Positions 8,739-21,117 are shown, numbered from the stretch's first letter. The stretch is 64,000 nt of DNA from Amycolatopsis methanolica 239 (GCF_000739085.1 NZ_CP009110.1:6820001-6884000); one strand, 5' to 3'. Made by a program: numbers and translations. The notes: generated from the sequence alone by a model not told the origin.

Positions 8739-10001
8739 TCAGCGACCACTCCCCGCGTACACGACGGCTTCCTCGTCGCCGCCAAGTTCGAATGCCTCGT
8801 GGATCGCGCGCACCGCGTCGTCCAGCTGCGCGTCGCGGATCAGGACCGAGATCCGGATCTCCGAGGTGTTGATGATCTCGATGTTGACGCCGACCTTGGC
8901 CAGCGCCTCGCAGAAGGTCGCGGTGACGCCGGGGTGCGAGCGCATGCCCGCGCCCACCAGCGAAACCTTGCCGACCTGGTCGTCGTAGAGCACGGAGTCG
9001 AACTCCAGCTCGCCCTTCAGCTTCTCCAGCTCGGCGACGGCCTTCGGACCGTTCGCCTTGGACAGCGTGAAGGTGATGTCGGTGCGGCCCGCGGTGTTGG
9101 AGACGTTTTGCAGCACCATGTCGATGTCGATCTCGGCGTCGGCGATGACCCGGAAGATCCGCCCCGCGGCGCCGGCGTGGTCCGGCACCCCGGTGACGGT
9201 GACCTTCGCCTCCGACCGGTCGTGCGCCACACCGGTGATCAACGCTTGTTCCACGGGGATCTCCTCAATCGAACCGGCCACGGTGGTGCCCGGCTTGTCG
9301 CTGTAGGACGAACGAACCCGGATCGGCACGCCGTAGCGGCGGGCGTACTCGACCGAGCGCAGGTGCAGGATCTTCGAACCGCTCGCGGCGAGTTCGAGCA
9401 TCTCCTCGTACGGGATGGTGTCGAGTTTGCGCGCGTTGGCCACGATCCGCGGGTCGGCGGTGTACACACCGTCCACATCGGAGTAGATCTCGCACGCGTC
9501 CGCGTTGAGCGCCGCGGCCAGCGCCACCGCGGTGGTGTCCGAACCGCCGCGGCCGAGCGTGGTGATGTCCTTGGTGTCCTGCGCGACGCCCTGGAACCCG
9601 GCGACCAGCGCGATGTAGCCCTGGTCGAGGGCCTCGGTGACCCGGCTCGGTGTCACGTCGATGATGCGCGCGTTGCCGTGCACGCCCGTCGTGACCACGC
9701 CCGCCTGGGACCCGGTGAACGACCACGCCTCGAAACCGTGTGCCGAAATCGCCATCGCGACAAGCGCGTTGGAAATGCGCTCCCCAGCGGTGAGCAGCAT
9801 GTCCATCTCTCGTTCGGGAGGCACCGGGTTGACCTGCTGGGCCAGGTCGAGCAATTCGTCGGTGGTGTCACCCATGGCGGAGCACACGACGACCACGTCG
9901 TTGCCCGCCTTCTTGGTGGCCACGATCCGTTCGGCCACGCGCTTGATGCGATCAGCGCTCTCCAGCGACGAACCACCGTACTTCTGGACCACGAGCGCCA
10001 C
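8739..10001 (-). CDS. ask: Aspartate kinase
   Basis: 420-residue aspartokinase (lysC/ask) catalysing the first committed step of the aspartate pathway. It starts with the kinase motif [12 protein letters not shown], has the [11 protein letters not shown] and [14 protein letters not shown] substrate-binding motifs, and ends with two ACT domains (about 265-420) that in this family confer feedback control by lysine plus threonine. In several actinobacteria an internal start makes a separate beta subunit from the ACT region; this was not tested here. It is the first gene of the ask-asd operon, with about 120 bp to the divergent mannosyltransferase. Confidence 0.97.
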   Translation of the reverse strand: MALVVQKYGGSSLESADRIKRVAERIVATKKAGNDVVVVCSAMGDTTDELLDLAQQVNPVPPEREMDMLLTAGERISNALVAMAISAHGFEAWSFTGSQAGVVTTGVHGNARIIDVTPSRVTEALDQGYIALVAGFQGVAQDTKDITTLGRGGSDTTAVALAAALNADACEIYSDVDGVYTADPRIVANARKLDTIPYEEMLELAASGSKILHLRSVEYARRYGVPIRVRSSYSDKPGTTVAGSIEEIPVEQALITGVAHDRSEAKVTVTGVPDHAGAAGRIFRVIADAEIDIDMVLQNVSNTAGRTDITFTLSKANGPKAVAELEKLKGELEFDSVLYDDQVGKVSLVGAGMRSHPGVTATFCEALAKVGVNIEIINTSEIRISVLIRDAQLDDAVRAIHEAFELGGDEEAVVYAGSGR

Positions 10002-10123
10002 TTGTCTGCCGACCTCCTATTTCGCACCTTTCGGAGCAGCCTACCGGGGGTTACGGCCCTGGCCACCCCGTTATGTGGCTCCGGCCACTGCCACTGGCCG
10101 GACTCGTGGGAAAATGACCAACC

Positions 10124-11326
10124 GTGCAGGGCAGCGGCCAAACCGTTCGGCGACCGGAGCAAGCGGCCCCTGGCCTGCTGCTGGACCTGGCGGACCGGAT
10201 CACCAGACGCCGGGCGCTCCTGCTGCCCGCGGCCGTGTACCTCGGTGTGCGGGCGCTCGGTGTTGTGGTGCTCACGGTGTTCGCCGCGCTGCACGACACC
10301 GACCTGTTGTCTAAGATCGCCGCCTGGGACGGCCAGTGGTACCTCAAGATCGCGGCGTCCGGCTACGAACTCGAACCGACGACCGACGCGTTCGGACACC
10401 TGAACCCGCACACGCGGCGGGCGTTCTTCCCGGGGTACCCGTTCCTGATCCGGCTGCTGGCGCCCGCGCTCGGGTTTCCCGCGGCGGCGCTGGTGGTGTC
10501 GCTGGCCGCCGGGCTCTTCGCGGCGTACGGCCTGGCCCGGCTCGGCAGGCTGGTGCGCGGCGGCTCGCGCCGGGCCGGCTACATCCTGGTGGCCCTGTTC
10601 GCGGCGACGCCGATGAGCGTCGTGCTGACCATGGCCTACACCGAAGCGTTGTTCTGCGCGCTGGCGGTGTGGACGCTGGTCGCGGTGCTGGAGCGGCGGT
10701 GGGAGCCGGCGGGCGTGTGCTGCCTGGCGGCCGGGCTGGTGCGGTCGACGGCGCTGGCGCTGGTCGTCGCGGTGGTGGTGGCCACGCTGATGGCGTTGAC
10801 GCGCCGGGAGGACGGTGGGCGTCCGCTCGTCGCGCTGGCGCTGGCGCCCGCCGGGTTGTTCGGTTACCTGTGGTGGACGGGGATGCGGGTGCGTCCGGAG
10901 TCCGGGTTCGAGGCCCAGCTGAGCACCTGGTCCGATCTGGAGTGGCAGGGGTGGCGGACCCGGTTCGACGGCGGGGTGTCGACGGCCCGGTTCGTGGCCG
11001 AGGTGCTCACGGGCAGCGATTCGGCGATGAGCGCGCTGACGGTCGCGGTGATCGCCGGTGCGCTGATCGGCATGGCGGTGCTGGCCCGGCGCGAGACGGT
11101 GCTGGTGGTGTACGCGGCCGGGGTGCTGGTGATGTGCCTGGGGTCGAGCGCGCTGATGCACGCCAAGCCGCGCTTGCTGCTGCCCGCATTCACGCTGCTG
11201 GTGCCGGTGGCGCTGGCGCTGGCCAAGCGGCGGACAAACACCGTGCTGTGGGTCTGCTCCGGGGTGGCGCTGGCGAGCGCGTGGTTCGGCGCGTTCGCGC
11301 TGACGGTTTGGCAGTATGCGATCTGA
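10124..11326 (+). CDS. PIG-V-like mannosyltransferase family membrane protein
   Basis: 400-residue polytopic membrane protein with about 9-10 hydrophobic helices. After a short cytoplasmic tail it has a first extracytoplasmic loop with AAWDGQWYLKIAASGYE; a WD(G/S)xWY motif in this position is the mark of the PIG-V/Gpi18-like group of GT-C fold enzymes, with Asp as likely catalytic base. The family would use polyprenyl-phosphate mannose at the outer membrane face; the acceptor (lipid, protein or glycan) is not shown. The GTG start at 10124 is used. The stop overlaps the nitroreductase ATG (TGATG), so the two are co-translated. Confidence 0.82.
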   Translation: MQGSGQTVRRPEQAAPGLLLDLADRITRRRALLLPAAVYLGVRALGVVVLTVFAALHDTDLLSKIAAWDGQWYLKIAASGYELEPTTDAFGHLNPHTRRAFFPGYPFLIRLLAPALGFPAAALVVSLAAGLFAAYGLARLGRLVRGGSRRAGYILVALFAATPMSVVLTMAYTEALFCALAVWTLVAVLERRWEPAGVCCLAAGLVRSTALALVVAVVVATLMALTRREDGGRPLVALALAPAGLFGYLWWTGMRVRPESGFEAQLSTWSDLEWQGWRTRFDGGVSTARFVAEVLTGSDSAMSALTVAVIAGALIGMAVLARRETVLVVYAAGVLVMCLGSSALMHAKPRLLLPAFTLLVPVALALAKRRTNTVLWVCSGVALASAWFGAFALTVWQYAI

Positions 11327-11916
11327 TGCGAAAGCCAGCCGATTCCAGCGCGCCCCTGACCGACGTGATCGCGCAGCGGTGGAGCCCGCGCGCGCTCGAC
11401 GAGACGCGGGAGGTGACCTGGGACCAGCTGCGCGCCCTGCTGGAGGCCGCGCGGTGGGCGCCGTCGTTCGGGAACACCCAGCCGGCGCGGTTCCTGGCCG
11501 GCCGCCGTGGTGATGCGACGTTCCGGCAGATCCTCGGCACGCTCACCGAGCGGAACCAGGCGTGGGCGCACCGGGCGGGCGCCCTGCTGGTCGGGATCGT
11601 GGTGGCGCGCAACGAAAAGGGCGAGATCCCGTACGCCGAGTACGGGCTCGGGCTGGCCGCGCAGAACCTCGTCCTGCAGGCCGTCGCGGAGGGGCTGGTG
11701 GCGCACCAGATGGCCGGCTTCGACGCCGGCGCCGTCCGCGAGCGGTTCGCGGTGCCGGACGGAGCGATCCCCCGGGTCGCGATCGCCGTGGGGCACGCCG
11801 GGGATCCCGCGGTGCTGGAGGTGGAGAAACTGATCGAGCGCGAACGGGCGGCCCGGAAACGGGTGCCACTGGGCGAGTTCGCCTACACCGGCGAGTGGGG
11901 CGCGCCAGCGTTCTAG
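11326..11916 (+). CDS. Nitroreductase family FMN-dependent oxidoreductase
   Basis: 196-residue flavoprotein of the nitroreductase fold. It has the N-terminal FMN-binding run (RWSPRALDE), followed by ARWAPSFGNTQPARF and GLAAQNLVLQAVAEGL, the standard cofactor and dimer-interface motifs. It should reduce quinones, nitro compounds or a specific metabolite with NAD(P)H. The ATG overlaps the stop of the upstream mannosyltransferase by one base, so expression is coupled, although no functional link is obvious. The C-terminus (KRVPLGEFAYTGEWG) is typical of the family. Confidence 0.9.
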   Translation: MRKPADSSAPLTDVIAQRWSPRALDETREVTWDQLRALLEAARWAPSFGNTQPARFLAGRRGDATFRQILGTLTERNQAWAHRAGALLVGIVVARNEKGEIPYAEYGLGLAAQNLVLQAVAEGLVAHQMAGFDAGAVRERFAVPDGAIPRVAIAVGHAGDPAVLEVEKLIERERAARKRVPLGEFAYTGEWGAPAF

Positions 11917-12065
11917 CCGCAGGGGCCAGGCCCAGACATGGTCATCAGAGTGACGTCATCTCAGGTCAGGCCGCCAAGCAGGAGGGGAATCCCATACCCC
12001 CAGGCCGCGCCAGCTGCCCGCTGGAATCGACCGTTCTGACTCGTGTCGAACACAACGCCCGCGTT

Positions 12066-14442
<2,377 letters not shown>

Positions 14443-14447
14443 TTACG

Positions 14448-14486
14448 CGAGAAGGCCGGCCGCTGGTGTGCGGCCGGCCTTTCTCG
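14448..14486. terminator. Bidirectional hairpin terminator between leuA and the AhpD-like gene
   Basis: Inverted repeat cgagaaggccggccg (14448-14462) and cggccggcctttctcg (14471-14486), with an 8-nt loop and one bulged T. It sits between the convergent stops of leuA (14442) and the AhpD-like gene (14487). Confidence 0.8.
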
Positions 14487-14972
14487 TCAGTTCGCGGCGG
14501 CGGCGAACATGCCGGGCTGGTAGGAGCCGCCCTGGTTGCGCACGATCACGTTCATCCGGTTGGCGGCGTTGATCATCGCGACCAGTGTCACCAGCGCGGC
14601 GATCTGGTCGTCGTCGTAGTGCTTGCGCACCTGGGCCCACGTCTCGTCGGACACGCCCTGGTGCGCGTCGGCCAGGCGGGTGCCCTCCTCGGCGAGCGCC
14701 AGCCCCGCCCGTTCGGCCTCGGTGAAAACCGTGGCCTCGCGCCAGACCGCGACCAGGTTGAGCCGCACCGCGCTCTCCCCGGCGGCCGCGGCCTCCTTGG
14801 TGTGCATGTCGACGCACGGGGCGCACCCGTTGATCTGGCTGGCACGCAACGACACCAGCTCCTGTGTGGACTGTGGCAGGGCCGAGGTGTGCAGCACCGC
14901 GGCGAAGTTCGCGAACCGCTTGGCGAGCTTGGCGCCGATCTCGTTGGACATCAGGTCGAACCGGGTTTCCAC
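14487..14972 (-). CDS. Carboxymuconolactone decarboxylase/AhpD-family protein
   Basis: 161-residue alkylhydroperoxidase-AhpD-like protein. The family signature is the redox motif NGCAPCVDMHTKEA, with CxxC and the downstream His, in an all-helical fold. Such proteins act as peroxidases in the cytoplasm, reduced by lipoamide or a thioredoxin-like donor; the substrate is not known here. The start ATG at 14972 gives METRFDLMSNEIG. Upstream on the same strand are remains of a MerR/SoxR-type gene that may once have regulated it. Confidence 0.9.
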   Translation of the reverse strand: METRFDLMSNEIGAKLAKRFANFAAVLHTSALPQSTQELVSLRASQINGCAPCVDMHTKEAAAAGESAVRLNLVAVWREATVFTEAERAGLALAEEGTRLADAHQGVSDETWAQVRKHYDDDQIAALVTLVAMINAANRMNVIVRNQGGSYQPGMFAAAAN

Positions 14973-15099
14973 GGCTTCCTCCTCGTGTGGGGAACTGCTC
15001 GAACACGAGGCACCGGCCGTGCCGTGGATGTGACAGTGACGCCGGCCACAACGACAGTCGCGGAGGTGGCCGGCTTCGCAGAGCTCCTCGACGCGGGGT

Positions 15100-15325
15100 C
15101 AGGCGGCAGGCCGGCGAAGAGGTCCGCGGTCTCCAGCACAGTCAGGCCGACGCCCTGCGCCGGCTTGGCTACCTTGATCCGGCAGGTCGCCGACCGGTCG
15201 AACACCGGTGGTTGAGCTCGCTCCGCCCGGCTTCGACGACGCCGTACCGCTCGTAGAAGCGCACCGCCGACGGTGCGAACCCACTTCGCCCGCGACCTCG
15301 CCGACCGTCAGGTTCCCGCTGTCCG
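15100..15325 (-). pseudogene. Decayed MerR/SoxR-type regulator
   Basis: Three successive minus-strand frames together spell a MerR-family N-terminus but no single frame does. NLTVGEVAGEVG (about 15325-15285) is followed in a second frame by APSAVRFYERYGVVEAGR (about 15280-15229). A third frame then gives FDRSATCRIKVAKPAQGVGL and TVLETADLFAGLPPDP (about 15205-15100). This order matches helix-turn-helix, wing and start of the dimer helix of SoxR-like regulators (RRFDxSAxxRI...VGLxxxEI). At least two frameshifts are needed and the C-terminal effector part is missing, so it is a pseudogene unless the assembly has errors. Confidence 0.7.
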
Positions 15326-15501
15326 CCACGGCGCCCACTCTGCACTGTTGGCGCGAACCGGAGGGCATGCTCCCAGCTAGGCGGAGGCGGCCCACTCCTC
15401 AACGACTAGGACCTCACCTTCCCCGGCGCCAACCGCGGCGCGGACCAGCGCCGCGCCGGGCGGAGGCGTCGCGGCGAGCCGGTCGGCGCCGTCGCGCCGG
15501 G

Positions 15502-16413
15502 CTAGGGCTGCTTCGTCACCGCCGCGGCCTCGGCGTGCAGCAGGTCCAGCACGGTGGCCACCGGCGGCCGGGTGCCGGCGCCGGTGCGCAGGACGGCTTC
15601 GATGAGCCGCGCCGCGCGGATGCCTGCCAGCGGCCGCCGCACGATCCGGCGCGACCAGGTCCCGGCCAGCGTGTAGCGCGGCAGCAACGCGATCCCGTGC
15701 CCGGCCGCGACCAGCGCCTCGATGATCCGGAAGTCGTTGATCCGCTGCTTGACCTGCGGCCGCACCCCGGTCCGCACCGCCAGCGAGCGCAACACGTCGT
15801 CGACCGGGAAACCGACGTCCACCGAGATCCACTGCTCGCCGGCCAGCTCGGTGAGGTCCACGCGGCGGCGCTTCGCGAGCCGGTGGCCGCGCGGCAGCGC
15901 CACGTCCAGCGGCTCGCGCAGCAGCGGGACCACGTCGAGCCGGTCCGATGGGAACGGCTCGGCGTGCTCGTCCCGGTGGGTGACCACGATGTCGAAGTCG
16001 GCGACCAGCCCGGGCACCTCGGCCGGCGTCATGTCGACGTCGCGCACCTCGACGTCCAGGCCCTCGACCTCGGCGAACCGGTGCAGCAGCCCGGGCAGCA
16101 GCATCAACGCGGCGGACGGGAAGATCGCCACCCGCACCCGCCCGCGCGGCAGGCTGCGGAACACGTCCAGCTCCGCCTCGGCCCGGTCCACCGCGGCGAT
16201 CACTTCGTCCGCCCGCACCACCAGCGCCCGGCCGGCGTCGGTGAGCCGCAGCCCCCGCCCCGCCGGTTCGGTGAGCACCAGCCCGACCTCCGCCTGCAGC
16301 GCCCGGAGCTGCTGCGACACCGCCGACGGCGTGCAGTGCAGCGCTTTCGCCGCCGCCGTCACGCTCCCGCGGTCCGCTAACTCACGCAGCACCCGCAACC
16401 GCCCGACGTCCAT
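15502..16413 (-). CDS. LysR-family transcriptional regulator
   Basis: 303-residue LysR-type regulator. The N-terminal winged helix (residues 1-60: LRELADRGSVTAAAKALHCT and PSAVSQQLRALQAEVG) is followed by a periplasmic-binding-like effector domain. It is divergent from an EamA exporter with a 121-bp gap, the usual layout where the regulator controls the transporter. After its stop there are about 100 bp with an open frame ending VLVVEEWAASA (stop near 15377) that looks like another gene remnant, too short to name. The ligand is unknown. Confidence 0.92.
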   Translation of the reverse strand: MDVGRLRVLRELADRGSVTAAAKALHCTPSAVSQQLRALQAEVGLVLTEPAGRGLRLTDAGRALVVRADEVIAAVDRAEAELDVFRSLPRGRVRVAIFPSAALMLLPGLLHRFAEVEGLDVEVRDVDMTPAEVPGLVADFDIVVTHRDEHAEPFPSDRLDVVPLLREPLDVALPRGHRLAKRRRVDLTELAGEQWISVDVGFPVDDVLRSLAVRTGVRPQVKQRINDFRIIEALVAAGHGIALLPRYTLAGTWSRRIVRRPLAGIRAARLIEAVLRTGAGTRPPVATVLDLLHAEAAAVTKQP

Positions 16414-16534
16414 GAAGCAACGCTACACAGTAGGTGCAAACAATCTCGATTGTTCTTCATAGTTGCGGGAGGCACGCTGAAGGTGTCCCCACCCGCCGCC
16501 CGACCACCACCCCTCAAGGAGGCGCTGCGCGCCC

Positions 16535-17440
16535 ATGTCTGTCCGCGACCGCCTCCTCGCCCTGTTCGTCGTCGTCCTGTGGGGCCTCAACTTCATCGCG
16601 ATGCACCCGATGCTCGACCACTTCCCGCCGCTGTTCGCCGCGGCGCTGCGCTTCGCGGTGATCGCGGTCCCGACGATCCTGTTCATCCCGCGACCGAAGG
16701 TGAAGCTGCGCTGGCTGATCGGGTTCGGGCTCGGCTTCGGCACCGGCCAGTTCGCGTTCCTGTTCCTCGCCCTGACCAACGGCATGCCGACCGGCCTCGC
16801 GTCGCTGGTGCTGCAGGCGTCCGCGCCGTTCACCGTCCTGCTCGGCGGGATGTTCCTGCGCGAACCGCTCTCCGCGCGGCAGCTGACCGGGATACTGGCC
16901 GCGGTGGCCGGGATGGGCGTGATCGCCTGGCACCGCGCGGAGAACGCCGTGCTGCTGCCCGTCGTGCTCACGCTCCTCGGCGCGCTGTGCTGGGCCGCGG
17001 GGAACCTCTGCTCACGTCAGGCCAAGCCCGACAACCCGATCCACTTCACGCTGTGGATGTCGGTGGTCCCGCCGATCCCGATGTTCGCGTTGTCCACGAT
17101 CTTCGAGGGCCCGGCGGCGCAGTGGCAGTCGCTGGTCACGCTGGGCACCGGCGACGGCCTGCTCGGCCTGGCCGGGTTCGCCTACGTCGTGCTGATCGGC
17201 ACGGTCCTCGGGTCGAGCATCTGGACCGTGCTGATGCGCCGCAACCCGGCCAACGTGGTCGCGCCGTTCTCGCTGCTCGTGCCGGTGGTCGGGATGTCCG
17301 CGGCGTTCTTCGTGCTCGGCGAGACGCCGGCGCTGGTCGAGGTGCTGGCCGGCCTGGTCGTGGTGGCCGGGGTGCTGTACGGCTCGCTGCCGAGGCGTCA
17401 GCGCTCGGCGGGCGCGCTCCCCGACCTCGTCTCCTCGTGA
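16535..17440 (+). CDS. EamA-family (DMT) exporter
   Basis: 301-residue integral membrane protein with two five-helix EamA repeats (10 helices). The first repeat begins ALFVVVLWGLNFIAMHPML and each repeat ends in a conserved GxxLxxxGV helix (LTGILAAVAGMGVIAW; VLAGLVVVAGVLYGSL). The family exports amino acids and related metabolites; the divergent LysR gene probably controls it. The ATG at 16535 is used. Its 3' end overlaps the convergent dedA gene by 43 bp. Confidence 0.92.
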   Translation: MSVRDRLLALFVVVLWGLNFIAMHPMLDHFPPLFAAALRFAVIAVPTILFIPRPKVKLRWLIGFGLGFGTGQFAFLFLALTNGMPTGLASLVLQASAPFTVLLGGMFLREPLSARQLTGILAAVAGMGVIAWHRAENAVLLPVVLTLLGALCWAAGNLCSRQAKPDNPIHFTLWMSVVPPIPMFALSTIFEGPAAQWQSLVTLGTGDGLLGLAGFAYVVLIGTVLGSSIWTVLMRRNPANVVAPFSLLVPVVGMSAAFFVLGETPALVEVLAGLVVVAGVLYGSLPRRQRSAGALPDLVSS

Positions 17441-18039
17441 CGGCGGCCCATCCGCTTCTTGAGGACGAGGCTGACCACCACGCCCACCACGACGGCGACC
17501 GCCAGCGCGACGTAGGAGAACCGGGACAGCCACTTCTCCGCGACCACGCCGAGGGAGTACACCAGCGCCGTGGTGCCGCCCGCCCAGACGATGCCGCCGA
17601 GCGCGTTGGCGAGCAGGAACCGCGGGTAGTGCATGTGCAGCGACCCGGCGAGCGGACCGCACAGAATGCGCAGAATCGCGACAAAGCGGCCAAAGAAAAC
17701 CGCCCAAACCCCGCGTTTCCGGAACAATCGCTCGGCGGCCGCCACGTGCGCGGGCCCGAAATGCTTGGGGAATTTCCGGCCCGCCCAGTCGAACAGGCGC
17801 CGCCCGCCCTTCCGCCCGATCAGGTAACCGATGCTGTCCCCGGCGATCGCACCGCCGCTGGCGATGGCCCCGATCAGCCAGGGGTTGAGCCCGTCGGGGT
17901 GCGAAGCCAGGAGAGCCGCGCTGACCAGCACGATCTCTCCCGGCAACGGGATCCCGAGGCTCTCCGCGCCGATCACCACGCCGACCGTGAGGTAGACCAG
18001 GAGCGGCGGGATGGTCTCCAGCCACGCGTCGATGTGCAC
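17398..18039 (-). CDS. DedA-family membrane protein
   Basis: 213-residue DedA/VTT-domain membrane protein. It shows the early GAESLGIPLPGEIVLVSAA segment, GDSIGYLIGRKGG and the signature FFGRFVAILRILCGPLAG with the two functional Arg residues. The family helps maintain membrane potential and flips undecaprenyl phosphate or phospholipids, as shown for several members. A C-terminal basic tail (KKRMGRRHEETRSG) lies in the cytoplasm. It is transcribed from just downstream of the dpp operon, separated from it by a hairpin. Confidence 0.93.
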   Translation of the reverse strand: MHIDAWLETIPPLLVYLTVGVVIGAESLGIPLPGEIVLVSAALLASHPDGLNPWLIGAIASGGAIAGDSIGYLIGRKGGRRLFDWAGRKFPKHFGPAHVAAAERLFRKRGVWAVFFGRFVAILRILCGPLAGSLHMHYPRFLLANALGGIVWAGGTTALVYSLGVVAEKWLSRFSYVALAVAVVVGVVVSLVLKKRMGRRHEETRSGSAPAER

Positions 18040-18054
18040 GGTAAAAGCCCCCTC

Positions 18055-18087
18055 GGGTACCCCGGCGGAATCGCCGCCAGGGTACCC
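18055..18087 (-). terminator. Hairpin terminator after the dpp operon
   Basis: Fourteen-bp arms at 18055-18068 and 18074-18087 (gggtaccccggcgg against ccgccagggtaccc), one mismatch, 5-nt loop. It lies 4 bp beyond the dppF stop and 15 bp before the dedA start. Confidence 0.65.
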
Positions 18088-18090
18088 CGG

Positions 18091-19191
18091 TCAGGGCTCC
18101 AGCATTTCGGCCACCGAAGCGGCCTGCGGAATAGCCGTGTCGGGTGACAACTGCGCCGTCACCAATTCCGGCTTCACCTCGTGCGGGGTGATCCGGCCTG
18201 CCTGGATGTCCTCCGCCCAGTGGCAGGCGACCCGGTGCCCGGCCCCGAGCTCCCGCAGCGCGGGCCGCTCGGTGTCGCACTTGGTCTCCTGCCGCCACGG
18301 GCAGCGGGTGTGGAACCGGCAGCCCGACGGCGGGTTGGCGGGCGAGGGCAGGTCGCCTGCGAGCAGGATCTGCTCCCGGCTGTCCTCCACGACCGGGTCC
18401 GGCACCGGGATCGCCGACAGCAGCGCCCGCGTGTACGGGTGCAGCGGCTCGGCGTAGAGCGACTCCGAGTCGGTCTCCTCCACCAACGAGCCCAGGTACA
18501 TCACGCCGATGCGGTCGGAGATGTGCCGGACGACCGCCAGGTCGTGGGCGATCACCAGGTAGGTCAGGCCCAGCGAGTCCTGCAGCTCCTCGAGCAGGTT
18601 GATCACCTGCGCCTGCACGGACACGTCCAGCGCGGACACCGGCTCGTCGGCGACGATCAGGTCCGGCTCGACGGCCAGCGCCCGCGCGATGCCGATGCGC
18701 TGGCGCTGCCCGCCGGAGAACTCGTGCGGGTACTTCCGCAGCGAGCTCTCCGGCAGACCGACGGCGTTCAGCAGCTCGCGCAAGCGCTTGCGCGTGCTCT
18801 CCCGGTCCTTGTCCAGGCCGTGCGCCCGCATGCCCTCGATGAGGATCGATTCGACCGACTGCCGCGGGTCGAGGCTGGACAGCGGGTCCTGGAACACCAT
18901 CTGCATCCGCCGCCGCATCTTCCGCAGCGACTCGCCCTTGAGCGTCGACAGGTCGGTCCCGTCGAACACCGCTCGGCCACCGGTTGGCTCCACCAGCCGC
19001 AGCAGGCTGCGGCCCAGCGTCGTCTTGCCGCAGCCGGACTCGCCGACCAGGCCGTACGTCTCGCCGCGCTGGATCTCCAGGTCGACGCCGTCCACCGCGT
19101 AGACGTGCCCGACCGTGCGGTCCAGCACCAGACCGCGCTTGATCGGGAAGTGCACCTGCAGGCCTTCCACGCGCACCAGCGGTTCGGACAT
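18091..19191 (-). CDS. dppF: Peptide ABC transporter ATP-binding protein (DppF/OppF type)
   Basis: 366-residue ATPase of the dipeptide/oligopeptide importer. Visible are Walker [11 protein letters not shown]-loop [10 protein letters not shown], signature [15 protein letters not shown], Walker [14 protein letters not shown] and the H-loop IAHD. The Cys-rich C-terminal oligopeptide-transporter domain ([18 protein letters not shown]) can hold an iron-sulfur cluster in relatives. The ATG at 19191 overlaps the dppD stop (TGATG). It is the last gene of the five-gene operon, with a C-terminal extension of about 35 residues after the conserved part. Confidence 0.96.
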   Translation of the reverse strand: MSEPLVRVEGLQVHFPIKRGLVLDRTVGHVYAVDGVDLEIQRGETYGLVGESGCGKTTLGRSLLRLVEPTGGRAVFDGTDLSTLKGESLRKMRRRMQMVFQDPLSSLDPRQSVESILIEGMRAHGLDKDRESTRKRLRELLNAVGLPESSLRKYPHEFSGGQRQRIGIARALAVEPDLIVADEPVSALDVSVQAQVINLLEELQDSLGLTYLVIAHDLAVVRHISDRIGVMYLGSLVEETDSESLYAEPLHPYTRALLSAIPVPDPVVEDSREQILLAGDLPSPANPPSGCRFHTRCPWRQETKCDTERPALRELGAGHRVACHWAEDIQAGRITPHEVKPELVTAQLSPDTAIPQAASVAEMLEP

Positions 19192-20186
19192 CAGCGCACC
19201 CCCTCGCCCGCCGCGACCGGACGGCCCACCGGGTTGTGGCACCGCAGCATCCCGCCCGAATCCGGTTCCAGTTCCGGCGTGACCTCCCGGCACAGGTCCA
19301 GCGCGTTCGGGCAGCGGGGCGCGAACGCGCACCCCTGCGACCAGGGGATGTTGTCGGCGACCGACCCCTTGATCGGCACCAGCTTCTCCCCGCGCGGCGC
19401 GTCCAGCCGCGGGATCGAGGCCAGCAGCCCGTGCGTGTACGGGTGACGCGCGGAGGCGAACAACTCGTGCCGCTCGGCCCGCTCGACGACCCGGCCGCCG
19501 TACATGACGTTGACCTCGTCGCACAGCCCGGCGACCACGCCGAGGTCGTGCGTGATCATGATCAGCGCGGTGCCGGTGTCGCGGACCAGCTCGGACAGCA
19601 GCGCCAGGATCTGCGCCTGGATCGTCACGTCCAGCGCGGTGGTCGGTTCGTCCGCGATCAGCAGCCGCGGACGGCAGGCCAGCGCGATCGCGATGAGCGC
19701 GCGCTGCCGCATGCCGCCGGAGAGCTGGTGCGGGTACTCCGACAGCCGCCGATTCGGGTCCGGGATGCCGACACGGTCGAGCAGGTCCGCCGCCTCGGCC
19801 GTCGCCTGCTTGCGGTCCATCTTGCGGTGCCGTTCCAGCACCTCGGTGATCTGCAGGCCGATCGGGATCACCGGGTTCAGCGAGGACAGCGGGTCCTGGA
19901 ACACCATGCCAAGGTCGCGGCCGCGCCGGTCGCGCAGCTGCTTGTCGGACAGCCGCAGCAGGTCGGTGTCCTCGAACAGCACCTCGCCGCTGACCGTCGC
20001 GCCGCGCTTGGGCAGCAGGCCCATGATCGCGAGCGCGGTCACCGACTTGCCGCTGCCGGACTCGCCGACCAGACCGACCGTGCGGCCCGGCTCGACGTCG
20101 AAACTGACCCCGTCCACCGCGGTGAACGGGCGGGTTCCCTTGCGGGAGAAGACGACCGACAGGTCGCGTACTTGCAGGAGACTCAA
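19191..20186 (-). CDS. dppD: Peptide ABC transporter ATP-binding protein (DppD/OppD type)
   Basis: 331-residue ATPase that pairs with DppF at the membrane permeases. Walker A is GESGSGKSV (about residues 40-48), followed by Q-loop [11 protein letters not shown], signature [16 protein letters not shown], Walker [13 protein letters not shown] and H-loop ITHDLG. The C-terminal Cys cluster ([15 protein letters not shown]) matches the oligopeptide-transporter C-terminal domain. The start follows the dppC stop by 4 bp. Confidence 0.96.
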   Translation of the reverse strand: MSLLQVRDLSVVFSRKGTRPFTAVDGVSFDVEPGRTVGLVGESGSGKSVTALAIMGLLPKRGATVSGEVLFEDTDLLRLSDKQLRDRRGRDLGMVFQDPLSSLNPVIPIGLQITEVLERHRKMDRKQATAEAADLLDRVGIPDPNRRLSEYPHQLSGGMRQRALIAIALACRPRLLIADEPTTALDVTIQAQILALLSELVRDTGTALIMITHDLGVVAGLCDEVNVMYGGRVVERAERHELFASARHPYTHGLLASIPRLDAPRGEKLVPIKGSVADNIPWSQGCAFAPRCPNALDLCREVTPELEPDSGGMLRCHNPVGRPVAAGEGVR

Positions 20187-20190
20187 CGCG

Positions 20191-21117
20191 CTACCGCCTG
20201 TTCTTCGGGTCGAGCGCCTCGCGCAGCGACTCGCCGAGCAGCGTGAACCCCAGCGCCACCACGACGATCGCGATGGCCGGGTAGAACGCCAGGCTCGGCT
20301 TGACGTCCAGCAGGGTCTGGGCCTGTGCCAGCATCAGCCCCCACTCGGCGCGGCTGGGATCGTTGTCGCCGAGGCCGAGGAACGACAGCGCCGCCACGTC
20401 GATGATCGACGTCGCCAGCGTCAGCGTCGCCTGCACGACCACCGGCCCGAGCGAGTTCGGCAGCATGTGCCGGAACACGATCGTGCTGCGCCGCACGCCC
20501 AGCGCGGTCGCCGCGAGCACGTGGTCGCTCGATCTCTGCGAGAGCATCGCGCCGCGCAGCAGCCGCGCGAACACCGGCACGCTCACCACCGCCACCGCGA
20601 TGATGACCGTCCACTGTGTCCCTTGCGAGAACAGCGCGGCCACCGAGATCGCCAGCAGCAGCGAGGGGATCGCGAGCAGGATGTCGGTGAACCGCATCAG
20701 CAGCGTGTCCACCCAGCCGCCCAGCGCGCCGGCCAGACCGCCGACCACCATGCCGACCGCCAGCCCGATCAGGGTGGCGACGACACCGACGATCAGCGTC
20801 TGCTGCGCGCCGACCAGCAGGCGGGAGAAGAAGTCGTACCCGCGGTGGTCGCTGCCGAGCACGAACCCGTCCATCGGGCCGGGGATGAAGTCCGGCCGCA
20901 GGTTCACGCGCAGCTCGTCGTAGGGGATGTAGGGGTTCTTCGGCGCCAGGAACGGGGCCAGGATCGCCAGCAGCACGAACAGGACCGTGATGACCGCGCC
21001 GGTGATCGCCACCGGGTTGCGCAGCATCCGCCGGACCGCGTCCGCCGCGAGGCTGGTGCCGCCGGACTCGGCGAGGTCGTCGATGCGCTCGGCCTTGCGC
21101 CGCAACATGGAGGTCAT
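20191..21117 (-). CDS. dppC: Peptide ABC transporter permease (DppC type)
   Basis: 308-residue inner permease with an N-terminal OppC_N helix (AITGAVITVLFVLLAILAPF), then a BPD_transp_1 core of five helices. The EAA loop, which contacts the ATPases, lies within LLRGAMLSQRSSDHVLAATAL. The ATG at 21117 overlaps the dppB stop in ATGA, so translation is coupled; the longer upstream frame is inside dppB. It forms the pore with DppB. Confidence 0.95.
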   Translation of the reverse strand: MTSMLRRKAERIDDLAESGGTSLAADAVRRMLRNPVAITGAVITVLFVLLAILAPFLAPKNPYIPYDELRVNLRPDFIPGPMDGFVLGSDHRGYDFFSRLLVGAQQTLIVGVVATLIGLAVGMVVGGLAGALGGWVDTLLMRFTDILLAIPSLLLAISVAALFSQGTQWTVIIAVAVVSVPVFARLLRGAMLSQRSSDHVLAATALGVRRSTIVFRHMLPNSLGPVVVQATLTLATSIIDVAALSFLGLGDNDPSRAEWGLMLAQAQTLLDVKPSLAFYPAIAIVVVALGFTLLGESLREALDPKNRR

